64,000 nt of DNA from DASVWZ01 sp963708575 (GTDB lineage: Bacteria; Acidobacteriota; Terriglobia; Terriglobales; Acidobacteriaceae): positions 1,054,001 through 1,118,000 of the forward strand of contig CAVPTB010000003.1 of assembly GCA_963708575.1 (NCBI GenBank), given 5' to 3'. The notes below the pieces were generated by a model. It was not told where the DNA came from. It searched no databases and saw only the letters and a program-made list of their open reading frames with translations. The translations under genes were made by a program, and so were the position numbers. Below, piece after piece: positions 17,657 to 25,843 of this stretch. Positions within the stretch are counted from its first letter, which is position 1. Every line of letters starts with the position of its first letter.

Positions 17657-19075
17657 CTAATCCTTGTAGTCCCAGTCGCGCACATCCACGAAGTGTCCAG
17701 CCACAGCTGCGGCCGCCGCCATCGCTGGGCTGACCAGATGGGTGCGTCCGCCAGTCCCTTGCCGTCCTTCGAAATTCCGGTTGCTGGTCGATGCACAACG
17801 TTCATTCGGCAGAAGAATGTCCGGATTCATCCCCAGACACATAGAGCAGCCCGGTTCGCGCCATTCAAAGCCGGCGGATCGAAAGATTTGGTCGAGGTGT
17901 TCACGCTCGGCCGCACTCTTCACGGCTTCCGATCCTGGCACAACCATGGCGTGCACTCGCGGATGCACCTTGTGGCCTCTCGCCACGGTTGCTGCGATTC
18001 GCAGATCGTCCAGGCGGGCATTGGTGCACGATCCGATAAACACGCGATCAATCGGCAGATCCTGAATCGGAATTCCCGGCTGCAGGCCCATATACTCCAG
18101 AGCCCGTTCCGCAGACTTTGGTTCAATGTGGGAGGGCAATTGCGCGGGGGTGGGAATCCGCGAACCGATAGAAACCGCCATGCCGGGACTCGTGCCCCAG
18201 GTCACGAATGGCGCCATCGATGCCGCTTCAATCTCTACGATGCGATCGAACACTGCACCATCATCAGTAGGCAAAGTCTTCCAGTAATCGACCGCTTCGT
18301 CCCATGCTTGTCCTTTGGGGGCAAACGGCCGGTCTTTCAAGTAGGCGAAGGTTGTGTCGTCCGGTGCCACCATTCCGGCGCGCGCACCCGCTTCAATGCT
18401 CATGTTGCAGAGAGTCATCCGGCCTTCCACGGAAAGTGAACGCACTGCATCGCCGGAGTACTCGATCACGTGGCCGGTTGCGCCGTCCGTGCCGATCGAA
18501 GCGATGATCCCAAGGGCCAGATCTTTCGCAGTGACTCCTACGGGAAGCTTTCCGTTTACCCTGATCTGCATGGTGCGCGGTTTGTCCGCACGCAAACACT
18601 GCGTGGCGAGGACGTGTTCAACTTCGGAAGTGCCGATTCCAAACGCCAGGGCGCCGAATGCTCCATGGGTGCTGGTGTGACTGTCACCGCAGACAATCGT
18701 CATGCCGGGCCCTGTCAGTCCTAACTCAGGCCCGATAACGTGAACGATGCCTTGTTCCGCTGACCCAATGTCGAAAAGACGGATTGCGTGTTTCTGGCAG
18801 TTCTGCCGCAGGGCATTGATCTGTTGTGCCGCGATCAAGTCTTTGATGTTTCGTCGGTCGACTGTAGTGGTAGGAACGTTGTGATCAATAGTGGCGAACG
18901 TCAGATCGGGGCGGCGAACTGGACGCCCCGCCTGCTTCAGCCCCTCGAAGGCCTGTGGCGACGTCACCTCGTGAACCAGGTGCAGATCGATGAAGAGGCA
19001 GGCCGCCTCGCCAGTCGACGTGTACACCACGTGCTCGTTCCAGATCTTCTCGAAAAGTGTGCGGGGAGAACTCAT
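17657..19075 (-). CDS. leuC: 3-isopropylmalate dehydratase large subunit
   Basis: 472 residues from the ATG at 19075, which has a strong GGAAGGATC ribosome site on the minus strand; the frame stays open to 19162 but this start fits the family N-terminus (SPRTLFEKIWNEHVV). Aconitase-fold features visible: DLHLVHEVTSPQAFEGL, the CGDSHTSTHGAFGALAFGIGTSEVEHVLATQ block, the iron-sulfur ligands (GSCTNARLDDLR, and CSMCLGMNPD near the C-terminus) and the closing NRNFEGRQG. It carries the 4Fe-4S cluster and partners with LeuD. Confidence 0.97.
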   Translation of the reverse strand: MSSPRTLFEKIWNEHVVYTSTGEAACLFIDLHLVHEVTSPQAFEGLKQAGRPVRRPDLTFATIDHNVPTTTVDRRNIKDLIAAQQINALRQNCQKHAIRLFDIGSAEQGIVHVIGPELGLTGPGMTIVCGDSHTSTHGAFGALAFGIGTSEVEHVLATQCLRADKPRTMQIRVNGKLPVGVTAKDLALGIIASIGTDGATGHVIEYSGDAVRSLSVEGRMTLCNMSIEAGARAGMVAPDDTTFAYLKDRPFAPKGQAWDEAVDYWKTLPTDDGAVFDRIVEIEAASMAPFVTWGTSPGMAVSIGSRIPTPAQLPSHIEPKSAERALEYMGLQPGIPIQDLPIDRVFIGSCTNARLDDLRIAATVARGHKVHPRVHAMVVPGSEAVKSAAEREHLDQIFRSAGFEWREPGCSMCLGMNPDILLPNERCASTSNRNFEGRQGTGGRTHLVSPAMAAAAAVAGHFVDVRDWDYKD

Positions 19076-19097
19076 GATCCTTCCGGGTCTTGGTCCC

Positions 19098-20204
19098 TTA
19101 GACTGCGTGATAAGAACAGCGGCGGTCAAGGATGCTGGAGAGTTCCTGTTCCACAGCAGCACCCATCTCTGACGTGCTCAATACTTTGGTATGAGTGTCG
19201 CGCACCAGATCAACGGTGCGGTGTCCCGCTTCCAGCACACCCCGGATTGCCGATTCAATATCGTTGGCTTCCTGATTCAAACCCGCGGTGTAGCGCAGAA
19301 GCATCGCGACCGAAGAAATAGCTCCCAGCGGATTGGCTATGCCGCGCCCGGCGATGTCAGGCGCGGAGCCATGCACTGGCTCGTAAAGTCCGACCATCCC
19401 GCCAATGCTCGCTGATCCAAGCATGCCGAGAGATCCCGCAATCACTGCCGATTCGTCTGACAAAATATCGCCAAAAAGATTCTCTGTGAGGATTACGTCA
19501 AAACGGCGCGGGTTGATCACCAACTGTGCGGCACAAGCGTCCACATACATGTGATCGAGTTCAATGTTGGGAAACTCTTGTGCCACTCGAGTCACGACTT
19601 GACGCCAGAGCTGCGAAGTTTCCAAAACATTGGCTTTATCCACTGATGTGACTTTCTTACGGCGGCGTCCCGCCTCCCGAAAAGCTACTCGCGCGATCCG
19701 CTCAATTTCCTCAACCGAGTAGCGCATGGTATTGAATGCACTGGCGCCATCGGGAGCAATAGCTCGGGGTTCGCCAAAATAAATTCCGCCCAACAGTTCA
19801 CGGACCACGAGTACGTCCGCACCCGAAACTACAGATGTCTTCAAAGGGGAACAATCAGCGATTGCCTCATAACACATCGCGGGACGCAAATTGGCGTACC
19901 CGCCCAAATGCGTGCGCAGCGCCAGTAGTCCACTCTCTGGTCGCTGCTGTTTCGGAAGCTTGTCGTAGGCGGGACCGCCGACCGCGCCAAGCAATACGGC
20001 ATCGCTCTGCAGGCAGGCGTCAAGCGTGGCGGCGGGAAGCGGGCTGCCGGAAGCCTTCCAGCCCGCGCCACCAAACGGATACTCCGCGAAACAGAACTCA
20101 ATACCAGAAAACTCGCCAATTACGCGAAGGACTTTTAAAGCTTCCGAGGTCACCTCAGGTCCGATGCCGTCACCGGGCAGAACTGCAATTTGAAGTCTCA
20201 TCAC
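19098..20204 (-). CDS. leuB: 3-isopropylmalate dehydrogenase
   Basis: 368 residues. The translation begins GTG-ATG, so the start may be 20204 or 20201. It shows the NAD-binding/isopropylmalate family pattern: VLPGDGIGPEVTSEAL, LLALRTHLGGYANLRPA, VRELLGGIYFGEPRA, VDKANVLETSQLWRQV, LDHMYVDACAAQLV, TENLFGDILSDESAVIAGSLGMLGSASIG and EPVHGSAPDIAGRGIANPLG. It oxidises and decarboxylates 3-isopropylmalate to 4-methyl-2-oxopentanoate in the cytoplasm. It lies 29 bp after leuA and 22 bp before leuC. Confidence 0.97.
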   Translation of the reverse strand: MMRLQIAVLPGDGIGPEVTSEALKVLRVIGEFSGIEFCFAEYPFGGAGWKASGSPLPAATLDACLQSDAVLLGAVGGPAYDKLPKQQRPESGLLALRTHLGGYANLRPAMCYEAIADCSPLKTSVVSGADVLVVRELLGGIYFGEPRAIAPDGASAFNTMRYSVEEIERIARVAFREAGRRRKKVTSVDKANVLETSQLWRQVVTRVAQEFPNIELDHMYVDACAAQLVINPRRFDVILTENLFGDILSDESAVIAGSLGMLGSASIGGMVGLYEPVHGSAPDIAGRGIANPLGAISSVAMLLRYTAGLNQEANDIESAIRGVLEAGHRTVDLVRDTHTKVLSTSEMGAAVEQELSSILDRRCSYHAV

Positions 20205-20233
20205 GAATCTCGAGCGCCTCCCAAAGGTTGCGT

Positions 20234-21433
20234 CTAATCAGCGAAAGCGGCGTTGATACGGCCGCCCCCGTCATCGGCGCGTCGCACTCGGGGAATCAGC
20301 GCCAGCAGGTCCTGATCGTAAATGTTCTTCTTGCGATCCGCCATGCCCGTGAAAGCCCGATAGGCCGATTCCAACTCCGGTCCGGTCAGCGAGAAGCCCA
20401 GCTCCGAATAGCGTCGCGAAAGCGCGTGCCGTCCAGAATGCTTCCCAAGAACGATGCGGTTTCCCGGTGCTCCCACGGATTCCGGCGTCATGATCTCATA
20501 GCACAATGGATTGTTCAGCACGCCATGCTGATGAATGCCAGCTTCGTGGGCAAAAGCGTTTTCTCCCACCACAGCTTTGTTGGGCTGCGGCCCAAAGGCG
20601 ATGATCCGTGACAGCATTTGACTGGTGGGATGCAGATGCTCGGCGCGAATACCGGTTTCATATGTCGCCCGATCTGGACGCACTCGCTGAATCATCACGA
20701 TCTCTTCCAGCGCGGCATTCCCTGCGCGCTCGCCGATCCCGTTGATGGTGCATTCCACCTGGCGTGCTCCAGCCTCGATCGCAGCTAGCGTGTTGGCCAC
20801 GGCCAGACCCAGATCATTGTGGCAATGGACTGAGATGGTGGCCTGGTCGATATCGCGTACGCGGCTGCGGATTGTTTGAATGATGTGACGGAACTCGTCT
20901 GGAACGGTATAGCCCACCGTATCGGGAATATTGATAGTGGTTGCACCCGCATCTACGGCTGTCTGCACGGCTACGCAAAGGAAGTCGAGATCGGAACGGG
21001 TCGCGTCCTCGGGCGAGAATTCCACGTCATCGCACAGAGTCCGAGCGAAGGCGATCGAAGTCTCGATCTCGCGCAGAGCGTCGTCACGCGTAATTTTCAG
21101 CTTGCATTGCAAATGAATATCGGAGGTCGCGAGAAAGATGTGAATTCGCGGGTGGCGCGCGCAGGAAAGCGCGATCCATGCGCGCTCAATGTCTTGCTGC
21201 CTAGCCCGGGCCAGAGCGGCGATCTTCGTGTCTTTGATTTCTTGAGCAACGGCTCGCACTGCCAGGAAGTCGCCCTCGGATGCGATCGGGAAACCGGCCT
21301 CGATCACGTCCACGCCGAGAGTCTGCAACTGCTGCGCCAACTCAACTTTTTCGTGCACGTTCATGCTGCAGCCGGGAGCTTGTTCTCCGTCTCGAAGAGT
21401 GGTGTCGAAGACAGTGACTCGGGTAGCGCTCAT
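20234..21433 (-). CDS. leuA: 2-isopropylmalate synthase, short form without regulatory domain
   Basis: 399 residues from the ATG at 21433, preceded by a textbook AGGAGGCGAA site. The catalytic TIM barrel is complete: FDTTLRDGEQAPGCSMN, EAGFPIASEGDF, the metal-binding HCHNDLGLAVANTLAAIEAG and NGIGERAGNAALEE. The linker follows (HEAGIHQHGVL, LGKHSGRHAL, DRKKNIYDQDLLAL). The protein then stops at ~399, whereas E. coli-type LeuA continues ~120 residues into the leucine-binding dimer domain. leuB begins 29 bp later, so no room exists for it. Condenses acetyl-CoA with 2-oxoisovalerate; feedback control by leucine is expected to be altered. Other acyl-transferring relatives (NifV, citramalate synthase) are less likely given the leuBCD context. 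Confidence 0.93.
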   Translation of the reverse strand: MSATRVTVFDTTLRDGEQAPGCSMNVHEKVELAQQLQTLGVDVIEAGFPIASEGDFLAVRAVAQEIKDTKIAALARARQQDIERAWIALSCARHPRIHIFLATSDIHLQCKLKITRDDALREIETSIAFARTLCDDVEFSPEDATRSDLDFLCVAVQTAVDAGATTINIPDTVGYTVPDEFRHIIQTIRSRVRDIDQATISVHCHNDLGLAVANTLAAIEAGARQVECTINGIGERAGNAALEEIVMIQRVRPDRATYETGIRAEHLHPTSQMLSRIIAFGPQPNKAVVGENAFAHEAGIHQHGVLNNPLCYEIMTPESVGAPGNRIVLGKHSGRHALSRRYSELGFSLTGPELESAYRAFTGMADRKKNIYDQDLLALIPRVRRADDGGGRINAAFAD

Positions 21434-21497
21434 TTCGCCTCCTGAATAGGTAGGAGAAGTAGAGCGCACTCTTTAGCAATAAAGCAAAGTGATAATA

Positions 21498-21515
21498 TTG
21501 ATATTTAAATAACAA
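21498..21515. promoter_or_regulatory. 18-bp palindrome between leuA and lysR, likely LysR operator
   Basis: TTG-A-TATTTAAATA-A-CAA is symmetric at every position except the two central-arm A/A positions (21501/21512). It lies 65 bp upstream of leuA and 58 bp upstream of lysR in an AT-rich island. LysR regulators bind such interrupted dyads (T-N11-A class). Binding by the adjacent regulator is inference. Confidence 0.6.
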
Positions 21516-21526
21516 ATTATTATAGT
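21498..21526 (+). promoter_or_regulatory. Candidate sigma-70 promoter for the lysR gene
   Basis: TTGATA (21498-21503), a 17-bp spacer and TATAGT (21521-21526), each one mismatch from consensus. The start codon is 47 bp after the -10 box. The -35 box lies inside the palindrome at 21498-21515, so a protein bound there would block this promoter, as expected for an autorepressing LysR regulator. Confidence 0.6.
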
Positions 21527-21573
21527 ATTAGAGTTCGTGGTGCGTCGCTGCGGCTTTCGCTAATGGGGGATGA

Positions 21574-22491
21574 ATGGAACTTTCCCAACTGGAGACGTTT
21601 CTAAAAGTAGCTGAAGAAAAGAGTTTTTCGCGAGCAGCAAAGAAGTTACGGCGCACTCAGCCGGCCGTAAGCCAGGTGATTCGCAAGCTCGAAACCGAGT
21701 TGGGCGAGTCGTTGTTCGACCGTTCTTCGCGCGACGGGACGCTCACCGACGCGGGGCATCTATTGCAGGAATATGCACAGGAACTCCTGAATTTGCGCAC
21801 CGAAGCGCACGCTTCATTGCTCGAATTGCGGCAACTGCAGAAAGGCCAGCTCACGATTGCGGCCAACGAGTACACCATTTTGTACTTGCTGCCTTTGCTG
21901 GACGAGTTCCGCCGGGTTCATCCTGGCATTCGGGTTGCGGTGCAGCGTTCGCTGGCCAGCGGAGTGCCGCGTCAGGTCCGGGAGCACGGCGTGGAACTTG
22001 GAATGCTGTCTTTCCAGCCGGACGACCCTATGCTGCGGTCCGTCGTGGTGTATCGCGATGAGTTGGCATTTGTGGTTCCTCCTTCCCATCCACTATCAAA
22101 GTCTCGGGAAGTGACCATTCGCGAATTGGGAGCGGAAGTTTTCGCCGCGCACAACGTGCCGTCTCCGTTTCGAGAGAAAGTCCTCGCCGCGTTTCGACGG
22201 CACAAGACCCCACTCCGCATGGACGTAGAGCTGCCCACCATCGAAAGCATTAAGAAATTCGTTGCCATGGGGAACGGCGTGGCCTTGGTTCCCCGGCTCT
22301 GCGTGGAGGCGGAGGTGCTTAGGGGCGATCTGGCTACGGTCACTGTCCGAGAGCTGGCTTTTGAACGTAAGCTACGAATTGTCTATCGTAGGCACAGCGT
22401 CTTGTCGCATGCCGCGCAGGCCTTCTTGAAGGTCGTTGAATCGTTCAGTTCGAAGCACGGGGGAGCTTACCTGTACCAAGTCGAACGGTAG
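21574..22491 (+). CDS. LysR family transcriptional regulator, divergent to leuABCD
   Basis: 305 residues. An N-terminal winged helix-turn-helix at ~1-60 (MELSQLETFLKVAEEKSFSR, RTQPAVSQVIRKLETELGESLFDRS) is followed by a periplasmic-binding-like effector domain (~88-290; GQLTIAANEYTILYLLPLLDEF, FVPPSHPL-type segment, VAMGNGVALVPRL). It is transcribed away from leuA across a 140-bp gap that holds a palindrome, the classic arrangement for a LysR protein that controls the neighbouring operon and itself. It may be a LeuO-like or leucine/2-isopropylmalate-responsive activator, but the effector is not deducible. Confidence 0.93.
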   Translation: MELSQLETFLKVAEEKSFSRAAKKLRRTQPAVSQVIRKLETELGESLFDRSSRDGTLTDAGHLLQEYAQELLNLRTEAHASLLELRQLQKGQLTIAANEYTILYLLPLLDEFRRVHPGIRVAVQRSLASGVPRQVREHGVELGMLSFQPDDPMLRSVVVYRDELAFVVPPSHPLSKSREVTIRELGAEVFAAHNVPSPFREKVLAAFRRHKTPLRMDVELPTIESIKKFVAMGNGVALVPRLCVEAEVLRGDLATVTVRELAFERKLRIVYRRHSVLSHAAQAFLKVVESFSSKHGGAYLYQVER

Positions 22492-22517
22492 AATCTGATC
22501 GAGACGCGAATACCGAC

Positions 22518-23360
22518 TCATCCTTTCGCGCCAACATTCTTGGTGGACGTATGAATGGCTGCGCGCTCGATCTCTGCGTTGATTTCGCCGCCGATCAAGA
22601 ACGCTAATCCCGTCACATAGAGCCAAACCAGAAGAATCATCACCGCACCCAGCGATCCGTATGTCGCCGTGTATGTATTGAAGAAGTGCAGATACACACG
22701 AAACCCCGCCGAAGCTGCCAGCCAAAGAAAAGCTCCGAACATCGAGCCAGGTGTAACCCAAAACCAGCGGCGTTGCCGCAGGGTCGGACCACAGTAATAG
22801 ATCAATGAAAACGACAGAATTACGAAGAGCACGGCCGACACCCACTGCATTCCCTTCCAGACCATCACGATCGCCGATTCTAAGTGAAGCTCGGTGCCCA
22901 TCCAATCAACAAAGTGGTCTCCTAAGAGCACGATAAAGAGCGCGGCGAGGAGCAGAATCGAAATAGCAAATGTGAGTCCGAGCGCGATAATTCGAAGCTT
23001 GATCCAGGACCGGGTGTCGCGCACACGATAGGCCGCATGCAGAGTGGAGATCATCGAACTCACTCCACCAGAAGCAAAGGATAGGCCGAGGACTAACCCG
23101 AACGTGAGCTTCCCGCTGGTAGCGCTCAAGGTTAGTTCGGTCGTGACTTGTTTCAATAGCTGGAAGGCTCCCGCCGGAAGGAAATGACCCAAGTAAAACA
23201 GCAGACCGCCTTGAAGTTGCAAGCTGCGGGACGCAAACAATCCAAAGAGCGTGAGCATGAATAGCAACAAAGGAAACAAGGCAAGCAAAGAACTGAACGC
23301 CAATTCGGACGCCCGCCCCAAAAGGTCGTCCTCGTCAATCCCGCGCGCAACCCGCTTCAT
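22518..23360 (-). CDS. YihY/BrkB family inner-membrane protein
   Basis: 280 residues with six or so membrane spans (e.g. ELAFSSLLALFPLLLFMLTLFGLFA, LTFAISILLLAALFIVLL, VSAVLFVILSFSLIYY, GAVMILLVWLYVTGLAFLIGGEIN). The family signature is seen in ASELAFSSLLALFP near the N-terminus and the GSLGAVMILLVWLYVTGLAFLIGGEINAE-type block near the C-terminus. These UPF0761 proteins were once called ribonuclease BN, a misassignment; the function is not settled. The basic N-terminus puts it in the inner membrane. It converges on the LysR gene. Confidence 0.9.
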   Translation of the reverse strand: MKRVARGIDEDDLLGRASELAFSSLLALFPLLLFMLTLFGLFASRSLQLQGGLLFYLGHFLPAGAFQLLKQVTTELTLSATSGKLTFGLVLGLSFASGGVSSMISTLHAAYRVRDTRSWIKLRIIALGLTFAISILLLAALFIVLLGDHFVDWMGTELHLESAIVMVWKGMQWVSAVLFVILSFSLIYYCGPTLRQRRWFWVTPGSMFGAFLWLAASAGFRVYLHFFNTYTATYGSLGAVMILLVWLYVTGLAFLIGGEINAEIERAAIHTSTKNVGAKG

Positions 23361-23611
23361 GAGTTGCCAGAGACTTAGGCCACCGCGTCTCCAAGTCGAT
23401 TCGAATTGTGGTCCAGCGCCAATGAGCGCAGTTTACCTTAGAAGCGAAAGCCGCCTTAAGATGCAGAGGTTAGCCTCTCCTTAGGAAACCGTTTGCGAAC
23501 AAGCTTCCCTTTGCCCTCCACACGCTTGGTGATCAAGATACTCGTTGCTAGTCCCTGGCCGTTCCCCACTTCAGTTCGAATCTAAACCAGAAGAAAAATA
23601 ATTTAAGGTCG

Positions 23612-23638
23612 TGGTATGGTGGTATGACCACTAGACGA
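23612..23638 (+). promoter_or_regulatory. Nested palindrome upstream of the aldehyde dehydrogenase gene (GntR/FadR operator candidate)
   Basis: The core is TGGT-ATG-ACCA (23620-23630), a perfect dyad of the FadR-subfamily type (TGGTnnnACCA). A left outer arm TGGTAT sits at 23612-23617 and a degenerate right arm at 23633-23638, all centred on 23625. The same architecture occurs before the GntR gene at 25042-25068. Confidence 0.62.
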
Positions 23639-23652
23639 GAGGTTGCCAACCC

Positions 23653-25017
23653 ATGGCGATTGCGACAATTAACCCTTCCACCGGGAAGACCGAGAATAAG
23701 TTCGAAGCGCTAACGAACGCCCAGATTGAGCAAAAGCTGCAGCTCGCGGCTGACACGTTCAAGAGCTATCGCAAGGTGCCTTTCGCCGAGCGCGCACGCC
23801 TCATGTTGAAGGCGGCGGATCTCTTTGAATTGGAGAAGGAAGCGCACGGCCGCAAGATGACGACGGAGATGGGCAAGACGTTAAAGTCAGCCGTCGAAGA
23901 AGCGGCTAAGTGCGCACTTGCTTGCCGGTATTATGCGGAAAATGCGGAGCGCTTCCTGGCCGATGAGGCGGTGCAGACTCCCGCCAAAAGGAGTTTCGTC
24001 CGCTATCAGCCGATCGGACCAGTCTTGGCAGTCATGCCGTGGAACTTTCCTTTCTGGCAAGTTGTGCGATTCGCTGCGCCCGCTCTCATGGCCGGAAACG
24101 TTGGTCTGCTAAAACACGCCTCCAACGTTCCGCAATGCGCGTTGGCGGTTGAAGAGACATTTCTGAAAGCGGGATTTCCAGAAGGAGCTTTTCAAACGCT
24201 GCTGATCGGAGCGGATAAAGTTGATAGCATTCTGAACGATCCGCGAGTGGTTGCCGCGACACTTACCGGCAGTGAACAAGCCGGTATTAAGGTTGGAGTT
24301 GGCGCCGCGCAGAGAATCAAGAAAGTGGTCCTCGAACTGGGCGGCAGCGATCCCTTCATCGTGATGCCGAGCGCGAATCTGGATGAAGCCGCGACTTGGG
24401 CGGTGAAGGCCCGAATCTTCAACAACGGACAATCCTGCATCGCGGGGAAACGCTTCATCGTCGCGGAGTCGATTGCCGACGAGTTCACCAAGAAATTTGT
24501 CGCGAAGATGGAGTCGCTCAAGGTCGGAGATCCCTTCGATGCCGCAACGGAATTAGGTCCGCTGGCCACCGAGCAGGGTGTCGAAGACCTGGATCGCGAC
24601 GTCCGCAAAACGGTCGAGGCGGGAGCCAAGGTTCTGACTGGAGGCAAGCCCCTCGATCGCGAGGGATTTTTCTATGCGCCGACCATACTGACAAACATCC
24701 CGAAGTCCTCGCCCGCCTACGGGGAAGAATTGTTTGGCCCGGTTGCCAGCCTGTTCGTTGTCAAAAACATTGATGAGGCCATCGGCCTTGCCAACGACAG
24801 CCGCTTTGGATTGGGTGCCAGTGCCTGGACGAACGATGATTCCGAGCGCGAGCGCTTCGTCAATGAACTTCAATCTGGGATGGTATTCATTAACAAAATG
24901 GTGGCGTCTGACCCGCGGCTGCCTTTCGGAGGGGTGAAGCACTCCGGTCACGGCAGGGAATTAGGACCTTTTGGAATCAGAGAGTTCACGAACATAAAGA
25001 CGGTTTGGATCGAGTAA
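23653..25017 (+). CDS. NAD(P)-dependent aldehyde dehydrogenase (succinate-semialdehyde dehydrogenase-like)
   Basis: 454 residues, the length of GabD1-type enzymes. Active-site residues are all present: N131 in MPWNFPFW, K154 in LLKHASNVP, general base E228 in LELGGSDPF and nucleophile C262 in NNGQSCIAGKR. The C-terminal EELFGPVASLFVV and LPFGGVKHSGHGRELGPFGIREFTN blocks are intact. It oxidises an aldehyde to the acid; succinic semialdehyde is the most likely substrate from overall resemblance but unproven. First gene of the GntR-associated cluster, with the candidate operator just upstream and AGAGG before the ATG. Confidence 0.92.
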   Translation: MAIATINPSTGKTENKFEALTNAQIEQKLQLAADTFKSYRKVPFAERARLMLKAADLFELEKEAHGRKMTTEMGKTLKSAVEEAAKCALACRYYAENAERFLADEAVQTPAKRSFVRYQPIGPVLAVMPWNFPFWQVVRFAAPALMAGNVGLLKHASNVPQCALAVEETFLKAGFPEGAFQTLLIGADKVDSILNDPRVVAATLTGSEQAGIKVGVGAAQRIKKVVLELGGSDPFIVMPSANLDEAATWAVKARIFNNGQSCIAGKRFIVAESIADEFTKKFVAKMESLKVGDPFDAATELGPLATEQGVEDLDRDVRKTVEAGAKVLTGGKPLDREGFFYAPTILTNIPKSSPAYGEELFGPVASLFVVKNIDEAIGLANDSRFGLGASAWTNDDSERERFVNELQSGMVFINKMVASDPRLPFGGVKHSGHGRELGPFGIREFTNIKTVWIE

Positions 25018-25041
25018 ATTCTGGCGGGTGTATCGGGGGTG

Positions 25042-25068
25042 TGGTATTGTGGTTCGACCGTCATACCA
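25042..25068 (+). promoter_or_regulatory. Nested palindrome upstream of the GntR gene (autoregulatory operator candidate)
   Basis: Outer arms TGGTAT (25042-25047) and ATACCA (25063-25068) pair perfectly and share the centre 25055 with an inner TGGT-TCG-ACCG dyad (25050-25060, one mismatch from TGGTnnnACCA). It ends 37 bp before the likely TTG start, where an autorepressor would sit. Confidence 0.65.
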
Positions 25069-25104
25069 GTGACAGAATTTTGTCTTAGTTCCGATAGGAA
25101 TCCC

Positions 25105-25827
25105 TTGTACAAAGCAGTGCGCACATCTCGTCTGTACGAGCAGATTGTTCAGCAAATCGAGGATTCGATCCTGAAGGGCACGCTCAAAGAAGGAGATCAA
25201 CTTCCAGCTGAACGAGAACTGGCGCTGAAGTTTGGTGTGAGCCGGACGGCGGTCCGCGAGGCGGTAAAGGCGCTCGCCGAAAAGGGGCTGGTGCAGGCTC
25301 AGTCGGGCAGAGGCACATTCATTACGAACGCGACCTCTCGTGCAATACGCCAGTCGCTTGACCTCATGATCAGAATCGGGGAGCCAGACGGACCTCAGAT
25401 TCTCGCTGAACTTCGCGGGATATTGGAGCCGGAAATTGCCGCTCTCGCTGCGGTTCGTGCCGACGAAGCCAGTTTGAGCCTGATGCGCGAAGCCTACGCC
25501 GCGATGGAGCGTTCGGTAGAAAACTCGGCTGAGTTTATTGAAGCAGATCTCGACTTCCACTTGGCGCTGGCGGAGGCAGCGGGCAATCCGCTGGTTTTGT
25601 CGCTGATCGATTCGATCGTGGGATTGCTTCGTGAGCAGCGCACCACCATTTTTTTTGTGGAAGGCGGGCCGGAACATGGCCAGTTCCACCACAAGCAAAT
25701 TCTTGACGCAGTTGCGGCGCGTGACGCGAACCGGGCAAGGCTGACGATGCGCGCCCACATGGAGCAGATTCGCACCGACTTCGAAGCAAGCGTACAGCAG
25801 GTCGAACTCGCTAAGAACACTCTCTGA
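25105..25827 (+). CDS. FadR/GntR family transcriptional regulator
   Basis: 240 residues from a TTG at 25105, preceded by AGGAA at 25096-25100. The frame is open back to a GTG at 25039, but that start would put the operator inside the gene and add an unrelated N-terminus. The winged helix-turn-helix (~8-75) is typical GntR: LYEQIVQQIEDSILKGTLKEGDQLPAERELALKFGVSRTAVREAVKALAEKGLV. The C-terminal all-helical FCD domain (~95-235) has the metal/ligand pattern DLDFHLALAEAAGNPL and HKQILDAVAARDANRA with its histidines. Expected to repress the flanking cluster until a small carboxylic acid binds; the ligand is unknown. Confidence 0.92.
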   Translation: MYKAVRTSRLYEQIVQQIEDSILKGTLKEGDQLPAERELALKFGVSRTAVREAVKALAEKGLVQAQSGRGTFITNATSRAIRQSLDLMIRIGEPDGPQILAELRGILEPEIAALAAVRADEASLSLMREAYAAMERSVENSAEFIEADLDFHLALAEAAGNPLVLSLIDSIVGLLREQRTTIFFVEGGPEHGQFHHKQILDAVAARDANRARLTMRAHMEQIRTDFEASVQQVELAKNTL

Positions 25828-25843
25828 TAGGAGCACTACTCGA

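Noticed and set aside
17657..17798. Upstream extension of leuD to 17798
   Set aside because: It lies inside leuC and does not match LeuD; the ATG at 17654 fits the family N-terminus and the two-base operon spacing.
20234..20260. Frameshift as the reason for the short LeuA
   Set aside because: Only 29 bp separate the stop from leuB, so no frame could hold the missing ~120-residue domain.
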